Shown in pieces: positions 20,255 through 29,303 of a DNA stretch of 64,000 nucleotides (positions are counted from its first letter, which is position 1; each line of letters opens with the position of its first letter). A model generated the notes under the pieces. The model was given only the letters and a program-made list of their open reading frames with translations. It did no database searches and had not been told where the DNA came from. Location: positions 62,001 to 126,000 of the forward strand of contig NZ_PUIP01000001.1 in assembly GCF_002968015.1 (NCBI RefSeq). The letters are read 5' to 3'. This DNA is from Massilia phosphatilytica. GTDB lineage: Bacteria > Pseudomonadota > Gammaproteobacteria > Burkholderiales > Burkholderiaceae_D. The position numbers and the translations under genes are program-made.

Positions 20255-20370
20255 GGCCGCGCTGTCTCCGACATGCCGGAGCCGGTAAGCCTGGCGTTGG
20301 TGGGCTGGGGCTGGGGCTGGCCGGGATCATTGGGGCACGGCGGCGCAAGAGGGTGGCTGACGCGGCCTGA
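20255..20370 (+). pseudogene. Frameshifted PEP-CTERM sorting tail
   Basis: From 20273 the frame reads MPEPVSLALVG (through 20305). The reading then continues only in a different frame, from 20305, as LGLGLAGIIGARRRKRVADAA followed by TGA at 20368-20370 (written here in one piece only because the two parts are short: LGLGLAGIIG then ARRRKRVADAA). Together this is the classic PEP-CTERM signal: a PEP motif, a hydrophobic helix and an Arg-rich end, recognised by exosortase (XrtA). One missing C in the GGC/CTG region explains the shift. No convincing upstream body of the protein remains; only about 90 bp separates it from the preceding kinase gene. Confidence 0.72.
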
Positions 20371-20373
20371 CGC

Positions 20374-21477
20374 TTACTCGACCCCGCTCCCGGACCCCTC
20401 GACGAGCACCGGAGCGCGATAACCCGCCGGCTTGTCGCCGACGCGGGCGCCGCCGTACATCATGCCCTGCATCGCGTTCGTGAAGAAGTAGTAGGGGAAC
20501 GGCATCGCGGGTTTGCTGGCCTCGTCGAGGCGGTTGGCGAGCTCGGCGGGGAGTTCGAAGTCGAGCGCCCCAAGATTCGTTGTCATCTGTTCCGGCCGGG
20601 ATGCACCGACGATCACGCTGGCCACGCCCGGACGGTTCGCCACCCAGTTGAGGGCGACTTGCGCCATCGGCCGGCCGACCTCGTTGGCGACCTGTTCCAG
20701 CGTGTCGAGGATCTGGAAGTTGCGCTCCGTGAGGTGCTGGAAGGCCGGATTGCCGTTGCCCTGCATGGCGGCGAGACGCCCATCGGCCAGCGCATCGCGG
20801 CGATAGCGCCCGGCCAGTAGGCCGCTCGCCAGCGGACTCCACACGGTGATGCCCATGCCGAGTTCGGTGGCCAGGCACGTGTATTCGTGTTCGATGTTGG
20901 GCTCGACGAGTGAATACTGCAGTTGCAGCGCCGACACCGGTTCATAGCCGCGCCATTCCGCGAGCGTCTGGGCGCGCGCCGCATACCAGGCGGGCACGTC
21001 CGACAGGCCGATGTGGCGGATCTTGCCGGCACGGACGAGATCGTCCAAGGTGCGCATCACTTCTTCCACCGGGGTCAGCTGGTCCCAGGCGTGCACGTAG
21101 AACACGTCGAGGTAATCCGTCTGCAGGCGCTTGAGCGAGTGTTCGACCGCGCGCAGCAGGTTCTTGCGCCCGTTGCCGCCGCCGTTCGGATTCGCGGCCG
21201 CCAGGTTGAACGTGTATTTGCTGGCCAGCACGAGCTCGTCACGCGAACCGCTGGCCTTGATGAATTCGCCCAGCCACGTCTCGCTGGTGCCGTTCGTGTA
21301 CACGTCGGCCGTATCGATGAAGTTGCCGCCATGGTCGCGATAGAGATTGAAGACCGTCTCGGCGGACGCCTTGTCGGAGCCCCAGCCCCATTCCGTTCCA
21401 AACGTCATCGCGCCCAGCGACAAACGGCTGACGCGCAGGCCCGTACGGCCCACGGTGTAATAGATCGGCTGATTCAT
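20374..21477 (-). CDS. Aldo/keto reductase
   Basis: 367 residues of an NADPH-dependent TIM-barrel oxidoreductase. Family motifs: 'GNFIDTADVYTNGTSE' (catalytic Asp and Tyr), 'VLASKYTFN' (catalytic Lys), 'DYLDVFYVHAWDQLTP' (catalytic His) and 'GASRPEQMTTNLGAL' (cofactor phosphate site). Start at 21477: AAGGAG lies 6 nt upstream, whereas the in-frame ATG at 21483 touches the ribosome-binding site. It is divergent from a LysR gene, probably its regulator. The substrate is not predictable. Confidence 0.92.
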   Translation of the reverse strand: MNQPIYYTVGRTGLRVSRLSLGAMTFGTEWGWGSDKASAETVFNLYRDHGGNFIDTADVYTNGTSETWLGEFIKASGSRDELVLASKYTFNLAAANPNGGGNGRKNLLRAVEHSLKRLQTDYLDVFYVHAWDQLTPVEEVMRTLDDLVRAGKIRHIGLSDVPAWYAARAQTLAEWRGYEPVSALQLQYSLVEPNIEHEYTCLATELGMGITVWSPLASGLLAGRYRRDALADGRLAAMQGNGNPAFQHLTERNFQILDTLEQVANEVGRPMAQVALNWVANRPGVASVIVGASRPEQMTTNLGALDFELPAELANRLDEASKPAMPFPYYFFTNAMQGMMYGGARVGDKPAGYRAPVLVEGSGSGVE

Positions 21478-21508
21478 GTTCATCTCCTTGTTGATTGGAT
21501 GAACAGAA

Positions 21509-21559
21509 GCATAATCGTCTCGATAAGGAAGAAAAACAGGCATAATCTTCAATCCTTAT
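21509..21559. promoter_or_regulatory. Repeat motifs in the reductase/LysR divergent promoter
   Basis: Direct repeats GCATAATC occur at 21509-21516 and 21540-21547, 31 nt apart (about three helical turns). ATAAGGA (21523-21529) and TCCTTAT (21553-21559) form an inverted repeat. This layout between a LysR gene and its divergent neighbour fits a regulator-binding region. Confidence 0.4.
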
Positions 21560-21575
21560 TAAGAGCAGCTTCATA

Positions 21576-22475
21576 ATGAAATTGACGCAACTGGATGGCC
21601 TGCTGGCATTCGCGACCGTGGCAAAGCAGGGCAATTTCACGGCCGCGGCCGCGCTGCTTGAGGTGACGCCGTCGGCCGTCAGCCAGACGGTACGGCAACT
21701 GGAGGAACGGCTTGGCGTGCGGTTATTGAACCGGACGACGCGCAGCGTGAGCCTCACGGAAGCGGGCGAGCAATTCCTCGCGCGCGTGGGGCCTGCCGTC
21801 GCGGAGCTCACACAGGCGGCGGCCGAGATGGACGATTACCGCAGCGGCGCCAGCGGCACCCTGCGGCTGAACATGGCGAACATCGTGTACGCCGTCTGGC
21901 TGCGTCCCTTGCTGCCAGGCTTTCTTGCCAGCAATCCCGGCATCAAGGTCGAACTCGGCTTCGACGAAGGCTTTGTGGACATCGTCGCAGGCGGCTTCGA
22001 TGCCGGCGTCCGCCTCGGCGAATCCGTCCAGCTCGACATGGTGGCTGTGCCGCTTACGCGGCAGGAACGGTTGTGCATGGTGGCGTCGCCGGATTACGTG
22101 GCGCGGCGCGGCCTGCCGCGCACCATCGAGGAATTGCAGCAGCACGATTGCATCCGCTATCGGTTTCGCAAGAACAATGCAATCTACCGCTGGGAAGTCA
22201 TGCGGGACGACCGCCTCGTCGATGTGGAAGTCGACGGGCCGCTGATCGTCACGAACAGCGAATCGATGGCGGGCGCGGCACGCGACGGGATCGGCATCGC
22301 CCACGTCTTTCAGCGGCAGGTCGAAGCCGACCTCGCCGCGGGCCGGCTGGTGCCCGTGTTGCCGCAATGCTGGTCGATACAGTCGGGGTTTCATCTCTAC
22401 TATCCGACGCGGCGCCATTTGCCCGCGAAACTGCGGGCGTTCATTCACTACTGCGTCGACCATTTGAAAGCATAG
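21576..22475 (+). CDS. LysR-family transcription regulator
   Basis: 299 residues. N-terminal winged helix-turn-helix: 'LLAFATVAKQGNFTAAAALL' and 'VTPSAVSQTVRQLEERLGVRLLNRTTRSVSLTEAG' (read in pieces). The effector domain is normal in length. The closely related subgroup often controls a divergent oxidoreductase. It shares a 98-bp regulatory region with the aldo/keto reductase. Convergent with the small secreted protein gene, 5 bp apart. Confidence 0.93.
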   Translation: MKLTQLDGLLAFATVAKQGNFTAAAALLEVTPSAVSQTVRQLEERLGVRLLNRTTRSVSLTEAGEQFLARVGPAVAELTQAAAEMDDYRSGASGTLRLNMANIVYAVWLRPLLPGFLASNPGIKVELGFDEGFVDIVAGGFDAGVRLGESVQLDMVAVPLTRQERLCMVASPDYVARRGLPRTIEELQQHDCIRYRFRKNNAIYRWEVMRDDRLVDVEVDGPLIVTNSESMAGAARDGIGIAHVFQRQVEADLAAGRLVPVLPQCWSIQSGFHLYYPTRRHLPAKLRAFIHYCVDHLKA

Positions 22476-22480
22476 TCTGC

Positions 22481-23020
22481 TCAATCGCCTGGCCACACGC
22501 CAAAATCGTACATGAGGCGCATCGTGTAGTTGACTTGGAGCGTCTGGTTCCCGCCGCATGCAATTTCCGTCGTTTTTCCAGGTGCGCCGGGCGCCGCAAC
22601 GCGTATGAAGGAGTTTCCTCGAAGCGGATCGATGAGGCTGTAGCGATACCCGTTGTTCGTGAATTCGACGGAGGCGTCGCCGTTCGCATAAGAGTCATAC
22701 TTGAACAATCCCAATGGCGGGACTTTCGTTGCGGGATAGGTCAATGTGACCTTTCCAGCATTCGACGCCCGGTACTGCAAATAACCAGTGGTGCGGGTCG
22801 CGGCTGGTGACGAACATAGCGAAAACACGTGCTTGTTGGATTCGCAGCTCCACAACGTGATCTCATCCCTGGAACAGAGCGGACTCTGCTGATATTCGCC
22901 GCGGTACTGATCCAGGGTTGCGCTGGCGATCGACGACACTGGCGTGTGTGCTTGTGCAAGCATAGTCGACGTGGTCAGCCCGAGGACATGAGCCAAAATT
23001 GCTGAGCTTGCGTTTTTCAT
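22481..23020 (-). CDS. Hypothetical secreted protein
   Basis: 179 residues, not recognised. A likely Sec signal peptide is at the N terminus (MKNASSAILAHVLGLTTSTM, cleavage after AQA near residue 23). The mature part begins around 'HTPVSSIASATLDQYRGEYQ' and has five Cys, several placed in 'PLCSRDEITLWSCESNKHVFSLC'; disulphides in the periplasm are plausible. It is moderately GC-poorer than its neighbours. A start at 23032 is possible. It lies between LysR and uvrB with no obvious operon partner. Confidence 0.6.
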   Translation of the reverse strand: MKNASSAILAHVLGLTTSTMLAQAHTPVSSIASATLDQYRGEYQQSPLCSRDEITLWSCESNKHVFSLCSSPAATRTTGYLQYRASNAGKVTLTYPATKVPPLGLFKYDSYANGDASVEFTNNGYRYSLIDPLRGNSFIRVAAPGAPGKTTEIACGGNQTLQVNYTMRLMYDFGVWPGD

Positions 23021-23057
23021 GGCGCGTGACATCCAAAGATCATCATTCTGTCGACAA

Positions 23058-23083
23058 TAAAAAACGGCCCCGAAGAGCCGTTT
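23058..23083 (-). terminator. Intrinsic terminator downstream of uvrB
   Basis: On the minus strand AAACGGC-TCTTCGG-GGCCGTTTTTTATT: a GC stem with a T-run, 24 bp after the uvrB stop. On the plus strand the A-run precedes the stem. Confidence 0.8.
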
Positions 23084-23106
23084 CGCGTGATGGAAAGATC
23101 AGACGC

Positions 23107-25203
<2,097 letters not shown>

Positions 25204-25311
25204 TGGATCAGACCTTTGCTAGAATGAGAATCCGCCTGCGACCGAGCATCTCTCGAGGTCGCTGTCTATACAACCGCTGCGAAACCCAGCCGACAAACCA
25301 AGTTTATCACG

Positions 25312-26523
25312 ATGAATTCCCCAGCTACTGCCAGCATCTTCAGTGCCATCGCCATGGCTCCCCGCGATCCGATCCTCGGCATCACCGAGGCCTTCAATGC
25401 AGACACCAACCCCGCCAAGATCAATCTGGGCGTGGGCGTCTACTACGATGACAACGGGAAAGTGCCGCTGCTGGAATGCGTGCAGAAAGCGGAAGCGAAA
25501 TTGATGGAACAGCCGACGCCGCGTACCTACCTGCCGATCGAAGGCCTGGGTGCGTACGACAAGGCTGTGCAAGAACTCGTATTTGGTGCCGACAGCGCCG
25601 TAATTCAAGAGAAACGTGCAGTCACGGTGCAAGCCCTGGGCGGCACCGGCGCGCTGAAAATCGGCGCCGACTTCCTGAAGCGCTTCTCGCCGGATTCGCA
25701 AGTCTACATCAGCGACCCGAGCTGGGAAAACCACCGCGCGCTGTTCGAAAGCGCCGGTTTCACCGTCAACAACTACGCCTACTACGACGCGGCCACGCAC
25801 GGCGTCAACTTCGAAGGCATGCTGGCTGCGCTGAAAGCGATGCCGGAAGGTGCCGTCGTCGTCCTGCACGCCTGCTGCCACAACCCGACCGGCGCCGAAC
25901 TGAACGCCGACCAGTGGGGCCAGGTGATCCAGGTCGTGCGTGAAAACAACCTGATCCCGTTCCTCGACATGGCCTACCAGGGCTTCGGCGACGGCATCGC
26001 CGAAGACGGCGCCGTCGTCCGCCGCTTCACCGACACCGCCGGCCCGCTGCTGGTGTCGAACTCGTTCTCGAAGTCGTTCTCGCTGTACGGCGAGCGCGTG
26101 GGCGCGCTGTCCGTCGTGGCATCGTCCGCGGAAGAGGCGGCCCGCCTGCTGTCGCAGCTGAAGCGCATCGTCCGCACCAACTACTCCAACCCGCCGACGC
26201 ACGGCGGCAAGGTCGTCGCGACCGTCCTGTCGACGCCGGAACTGCGCCAGCTGTGGGAAGACGAGCTGGCCGGCATGCGCGTCCGCATCAAGCAGATGCG
26301 CGACGAGCTGGTCAAGAAACTGGCCGAAAAGGCACCGAATTCGGACTTCGCCTTCGTGCGCGAGCAGGTCGGCATGTTCTCGTACTCGGGCCTGACGAAA
26401 GACCAGGTCGAGAAGCTGCGCGCCGAATCGATCTACGCCGTGGACACCGGCCGCATCTGCGTCGCCGCGCTGAACTCGAAGAACATCGATCGCGTCGTTG
26501 ACGCCATCGCAAAAGTTCTCTAA
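25312..26523 (+). CDS. Aspartate/aromatic amino acid aminotransferase
   Basis: 403 residues of class I PLP-dependent aminotransferase. The start 'MAPRDPILGITEAFNAD' (from residue 13 on), 'YLPIEGLGAYDKAVQELVFG', the PLP Lys in 'SNSFSKSFSLYGERVG' and the substrate-carboxylate Arg in 'VDTGRICVAALN' all match the AspC/TyrB subgroup. It interconverts aspartate or aromatic amino acids with 2-oxoglutarate. It could be aspC or tyrB; sequence reading cannot separate these. The first tRNA-Asn gene follows 45 bp downstream and may share its transcript. Confidence 0.93.
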   Translation: MNSPATASIFSAIAMAPRDPILGITEAFNADTNPAKINLGVGVYYDDNGKVPLLECVQKAEAKLMEQPTPRTYLPIEGLGAYDKAVQELVFGADSAVIQEKRAVTVQALGGTGALKIGADFLKRFSPDSQVYISDPSWENHRALFESAGFTVNNYAYYDAATHGVNFEGMLAALKAMPEGAVVVLHACCHNPTGAELNADQWGQVIQVVRENNLIPFLDMAYQGFGDGIAEDGAVVRRFTDTAGPLLVSNSFSKSFSLYGERVGALSVVASSAEEAARLLSQLKRIVRTNYSNPPTHGGKVVATVLSTPELRQLWEDELAGMRVRIKQMRDELVKKLAEKAPNSDFAFVREQVGMFSYSGLTKDQVEKLRAESIYAVDTGRICVAALNSKNIDRVVDAIAKVL

Positions 26524-26535
26524 ACTCTTGCTTCT

Positions 26536-26561
26536 TTCGCTGCGGCATCAGCCGTAGCGAA
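26536..26561 (+). other. Hairpin between the aminotransferase gene and tRNA-Asn 1
   Basis: TTCGCTGCGGC (26536-26546) pairs with GCCGTAGCGAA (26551-26561) with one mismatch and an ATCA loop. No T-run follows. It may be an RNA-processing site releasing the tRNA from the aminotransferase transcript, since no clear TATAAT is seen before this tRNA. Confidence 0.4.
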
Positions 26562-26568
26562 GGACAAT

Positions 26569-26644
26569 TCCCTGATAGCTCAGTCGGTAGAGCGACGGAC
26601 TGTTAATCCGCAGGTCCCTGGTTCGAGTCCAGGTCGGGGAGCCA
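26569..26644 (+). tRNA. tRNA-Asn (GTT), copy 1
   Basis: 76 nt including an encoded CCA. Acceptor arm TCCCTGA pairs with TCGGGGA, the T-arm is CCTGG-TTCGAGT-CCAGG, and the anticodon GTT is at 26602-26604. It is identical to copies 2-4. It has no obvious promoter of its own and could be read through from the aminotransferase gene. Confidence 0.97.
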
Positions 26645-26692
26645 AGTTTCCGCACGGTTGCGTCCAGCCTGTGCAAGCCGTTGGTGAGCGGC

Positions 26693-26698
26693 TATAAT
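26693..26698 (+). promoter_or_regulatory. -10 element of tRNA-Asn 2
   Basis: TATAAT lies 13 bp before the tRNA start, the same relative position as in copies 3 and 4. No good -35 is visible at 17 bp spacing (TGTGCA at 26670). Confidence 0.6.
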
Positions 26699-26710
26699 AC
26701 GAACACCTAT

Positions 26711-26786
26711 TCCCTGATAGCTCAGTCGGTAGAGCGACGGACTGTTAATCCGCAGGTCCCTGGTTCGAGTCCAGGTCGGGGAGCCA
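26711..26786 (+). tRNA. tRNA-Asn (GTT), copy 2
   Basis: Identical to copy 1, with CCA encoded. Its 3' 31 nt (26756-26786) recur at 27779-27809 with one mismatch, bounding a roughly 1-kb AT-rich island. This copy is therefore the likely attachment site that an integrating element used, with the intact gene restored at the left junction. Confidence 0.97.
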
Positions 26787-26805
26787 GAATACAGCAGCAA
26801 ACTCG

Positions 26806-26834
26806 AAGCCCAGCCCTAACCGGTTGGGCTTTTT
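26806..26834 (+). terminator. Terminator after tRNA-Asn 2
   Basis: AAGCCCA pairs with TGGGCTT around a GCCCTAACCGGT loop, followed by T's (26831-26834). It ends the tRNA transcript before the island genes. Confidence 0.75.
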
Positions 26835-26862
26835 GCGTTTCGGAAAGCGATCTATATACTCA

Positions 26863-26952
26863 GATTGCTGAGAAAAGATTGAATGGAAAACCCTTGGCGA
26901 AGAAGCTTTTAAAACAAAGGGTTATGATGGTATTGATTTCTATGAGTCCTGA
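26863..26952 (+). pseudogene. Decayed 3' end of a protein gene
   Basis: In one frame the sequence after the terminator reads SESDLYTQIAEK up to about 26876. In the +1-shifted frame from about 26872 it continues EKIEWKTLGEEAF then KTKGYDGIDFYES and stops at 26950-26952. The two pieces join smoothly at one frameshift. The ending 'KGYDGIDFY' resembles C termini of some toxin or ADP-ribosyltransferase-like domains, but this is a weak resemblance. No start or upstream body is present because the tRNA and terminator precede it. Confidence 0.4.
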
Positions 26953-26987
26953 TCAATAATAGAGCCAAGTTGATTCCGAGAACGCTG

Positions 26988-27383
26988 ATGTGCTTGCACG
27001 AACGAGACGAAAAGCTGCAGAACGAAATTCGCTATGCCTTGTGGTTGCGAGTGAACATCAATACGAGGCTTGAAGACGGGGTCGCTTACATGGGGCATGG
27101 GCCCGATGACCGTATCTATCCCGAGCTGGTGATTTCGGCGGAAGAAATCAAAGCGCGTACCGAGCGTCAAAAATTGCGGGGAAGTGTCCTTCATGACTAC
27201 AAAGTGAAGTTGCAAGGGGACGGCATCTGTGTTGAGCTGCTGGACGGTATGAAGGGGCTCAGGATTACCGTCGTTCCAACGCGAGCCGCAAAGAACTGCT
27301 TTTTATCGCTTGAAAAATTGCAAGACGCGAACAAAAGCGATCTGGACGAAGATCCTGAATTGGAACGGCCTTGGCACGACTGA
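26988..27383 (+). CDS. Island hypothetical protein 1
   Basis: 131 residues from ATG 26988 (a TTG at 26970 would add 6). Not recognised. It is predicted soluble, with no signal peptide or membrane helix. Visible segments: 'ERDEKLQNEIRYALWLRVN', 'GVAYMGHGPDDRIYPELVIS', and an acidic end 'DANKSDLDEDPELERPWHD'. Codon use is AT-richer than the chromosome, consistent with transfer. It overlaps the upstream edge of the next gene's longer frame and is likely co-transcribed with it. It could be an immunity-type or phage-related protein; there is no firm evidence. Confidence 0.6.
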   Translation: MCLHERDEKLQNEIRYALWLRVNINTRLEDGVAYMGHGPDDRIYPELVISAEEIKARTERQKLRGSVLHDYKVKLQGDGICVELLDGMKGLRITVVPTRAAKNCFLSLEKLQDANKSDLDEDPELERPWHD

Positions 27384-27409
27384 TCATTTATAAAGAAAGG
27401 ATTGTATTC

Positions 27410-27727
27410 ATGGATAATTACGATATCGAAATTTTTCAACAAGACATCGATCTGATTCTTGTAAAAAATGCGCTCTGTGACGAGGGTATGGCGAGCGAAG
27501 ACGAGGTTGATGACCTGAAACTAGATTTGGGACGGCGCCTTGGGCAGCAGGTCTACGCGTGCGACGGGTTTAATGACTACACGTTAGACCGTGAGCGCTT
27601 GACGGAACTTGAAGTGCTCGGGACCGTTCAGGCGGGTAGCGGCTTTCCAAAGTTATTGGTTGAGGATCCCCAAAACCCCGACAATGAAGTTGAAATTCCA
27701 ATCATTGACCCGACTGAGCAGCTGTAA
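27410..27727 (+). CDS. Island hypothetical protein 2 (acidic)
   Basis: 105 residues from ATG 27410, preceded by AAAGAAAGGA. Strongly acidic, soluble, unrecognised: 'MDNYDIEIFQQDIDLILVKN', 'GMASEDEVDDLKLDLGRRLG' and 'PDNEVEIPIIDPTEQL'. It follows island gene 1 by 26 bp and shares its AT-rich codon use, so the two form a small operon. Small acidic partners are common among immunity and antitoxin proteins, but that is only a hypothesis. Confidence 0.6.
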   Translation: MDNYDIEIFQQDIDLILVKNALCDEGMASEDEVDDLKLDLGRRLGQQVYACDGFNDYTLDRERLTELEVLGTVQAGSGFPKLLVEDPQNPDNEVEIPIIDPTEQL

Positions 27728-27778
27728 CCATTAGGGGGACGGGACTTGCTGCACCAAGTGGATCGCCTGGACCTGCAC

Positions 27779-27809
27779 GTCCTTGGTTCGAGTCCAGGTC
27801 GGGGAGCCA
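27779..27809 (+). repeat. 3' fragment of tRNA-Asn (right attachment-site remnant)
   Basis: 31 nt equal to tRNA-Asn positions 46-76 with one change (T at 27783 for C); the last 26 nt including CCA are identical. The preceding sequence does not fold into the rest of a tRNA, so it is not functional. It keeps a terminator right after it, suggesting it was the original tRNA 3' end before insertion. Confidence 0.85.
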
Positions 27810-27820
27810 GGATTTCAGAA

Positions 27821-27849
27821 GGGGCATCGAGCGATCGATGCCCCTTTTT
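27821..27849 (+). terminator. Terminator after the tRNA-Asn fragment; also faces purT
   Basis: GGGGCATCGA (27821-27830) pairs perfectly with TCGATGCCCC (27835-27844), GCGA loop, then five T. The stem ends 3 bp from the purT stop codon on the other strand. Confidence 0.85.
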
Positions 27850-27851
27850 CG

Positions 27852-29063
27852 TTATCGCCCCGATACCGGCTTGACTTTCGACGCGGCCTCCAGCGCCCTT
27901 GCTCGCGCCGTCTCCACATCCTCCGCCGTCGCCAGCGCCACGCCCATGCGACGACGAGCGAAGGACTCCGGCTTGCCGAACAGGCGGATATCGCTGCCCG
28001 GCACGCGCAGCGCGTCGGCCACGCCTTCGAACGCGATGCCCGCTTCCTCCAGCTGGCCGTAGATCACGGCGGACGCGCCCGGCGCGCGCAGTGCCGTGTT
28101 CACGGGCAGGCCGAGGATCGCCTTCGCGTGCAGCTCGAATTCGCTCTGCACCTGCGTCGCCATCGTCACCATGCCCGTGTCGTGCGGACGCGGGCTCACT
28201 TCCGAGAACCACACCATGTCGCCCTTGACGAACAGTTCGACGCCGAACACGCCCTGGCCGCCCAGGTTCGCCGTGACCTTGTCCGCAATCTCTTGCGCAC
28301 GCTGGAGCGCGAGCGGCGCCATCGGCTGCGGCTGCCACGATTCCACGTAGTCGCCATGTACCTGCTTGTGGCCGATCGGTTCGCAGAAGCGCGTCTCGAC
28401 GTTGCCATCCGCGCCGACCGCGCGCACGGTCAGCAGCGTGATCTCGTAGTCGAAGTCGATGAAACCCTCGACGATCACGCGGCCCGCGTCCACACGGCCG
28501 CCGGACGCGGCGTAGTTCCAGGCGTTCTCGACGTCGGCGGTGCTGTCCAGCTTCGACTGGCCCTTGCCCGACGACGACATCACGGGTTTCACGACGTTCG
28601 GAAAGCCGATCTCGGCGCAGGCCGCCTTGAGTTCGTCGAGGCTGGAAGCGAAACGGTACGGCGACGTGGCCAGGCCCAGTTCCTCGGCGGCGAGACGGCG
28701 GATGCCTTCGCGGTTCATCGTCAGCTGCGCGGCGCGCGCGGTCGGGATGCAGGTGATCGCACCTCGCGCTTCCAGCTCGGCCAGCGTCGCGGTGGCGATC
28801 GCCTCGATCTCGGGCACGACGAGGTCCGGCTGTTCCCGTTCGATCAGCGCGGCCAGCGCCTCGCCATCCGTCATGTCGATGACGTGCGCACGGTGCGCGA
28901 CCTGGTGGCCGGGCGCGTCCGGGTAGCGGTCGACGGCGATCACTTCGACGCCGAGACGTTGCAGGGACATGATCACTTCCTTGCCGAGCTCGCCGGAGCC
29001 GAGGAGCATGACTTTCGTTGCGGAAGGGGAGAGCGGAGTACCGAGGGTGCGTGCGTTGGACAT
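27852..29063 (-). CDS. purT: Formate-dependent phosphoribosylglycinamide formyltransferase
   Basis: 403 residues, ATP-grasp family. PurT uses formate and ATP to formylate GAR, the folate-independent third step of purine synthesis. Motifs: '[22 protein letters not shown]' (in parts), '[18 protein letters not shown]', '[14 protein letters not shown]' (ATP-grasp loop) and '[24 protein letters not shown]' (metal site, in parts). Length is typical. It sits between a tRNA-Asn fragment and tRNA-Asn 3. Confidence 0.96.
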   Translation of the reverse strand: MSNARTLGTPLSPSATKVMLLGSGELGKEVIMSLQRLGVEVIAVDRYPDAPGHQVAHRAHVIDMTDGEALAALIEREQPDLVVPEIEAIATATLAELEARGAITCIPTARAAQLTMNREGIRRLAAEELGLATSPYRFASSLDELKAACAEIGFPNVVKPVMSSSGKGQSKLDSTADVENAWNYAASGGRVDAGRVIVEGFIDFDYEITLLTVRAVGADGNVETRFCEPIGHKQVHGDYVESWQPQPMAPLALQRAQEIADKVTANLGGQGVFGVELFVKGDMVWFSEVSPRPHDTGMVTMATQVQSEFELHAKAILGLPVNTALRAPGASAVIYGQLEEAGIAFEGVADALRVPGSDIRLFGKPESFARRRMGVALATAEDVETARARALEAASKVKPVSGR

Positions 29064-29137
29064 TGGTCAGTAGGGGCAGGTCGGGAAGAGGGCGACTATA
29101 GCAAACGGTGCCGCCGAGCGCACGCCGCGGGCGAGAT

Positions 29138-29165
29138 TTGGCAATTCCTGGATTCCTGCTATAAT
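29138..29165 (+). promoter_or_regulatory. Promoter of tRNA-Asn 3
   Basis: TTGGCA (29138-29143), 16 bp, TATAAT (29160-29165); the tRNA starts 12 bp later. A sigma-70-type promoter, read from sequence. Confidence 0.75.
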
Positions 29166-29176
29166 ATTGCCTCAAT

Positions 29177-29252
29177 TCCCTGATAGCTCAGTCGGTAGAG
29201 CGACGGACTGTTAATCCGCAGGTCCCTGGTTCGAGTCCAGGTCGGGGAGCCA
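29177..29252 (+). tRNA. tRNA-Asn (GTT), copy 3
   Basis: Identical to copies 1, 2 and 4, with encoded CCA, its own promoter and its own terminator. It lies between purT (divergent) and the acyl-CoA-dehydrogenase-like gene. Confidence 0.97.
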
Positions 29253-29258
29253 GAATTC

Positions 29259-29288
29259 AAAAGGCCGCGTTCTCTACGCGGCCTTTTT
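29259..29288 (+). terminator. Terminator after tRNA-Asn 3
   Basis: AAAAGGCCGCGT-TCTCT-ACGCGGCCTTTTT: perfect stem and five T. Confidence 0.88.
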
Positions 29289-29303
29289 CGTTTCCGCCGC
29301 ACG

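Larger units (their letters stand above)
26787..27809. mobile_element. Remnant tRNA-Asn-integrated island (attL/attR-like ends)
   Basis: Direct repeats formed by the 3' end of tRNA-Asn copy 2 and a lone 3' fragment (27779-27809) delimit 1023 bp of sequence visibly poorer in GC than both flanks (for example 21 of 60 bases are G or C in 27421-27480, by hand count). Inside are a decayed protein tail and two small unrecognised genes; no integrase or transposase remains. tRNA 3' ends are classic targets of tyrosine integrases, so this looks like the leftover of a larger element. Inference from repeats and composition. Confidence 0.65.

Noticed and set aside
25262..25277. LexA-like half site (CTGTCTATACAACC) near the uvrB promoter
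   Set aside because: Only one CTGT half fits; the other half does not read ACAG, so an SOS box is not supported here, in contrast to 53419-53438.
27730..27809. A fifth tRNA-Asn gene
   Set aside because: Only the 3' 31 nt match; the D-arm and anticodon arm are absent, so it cannot be functional.
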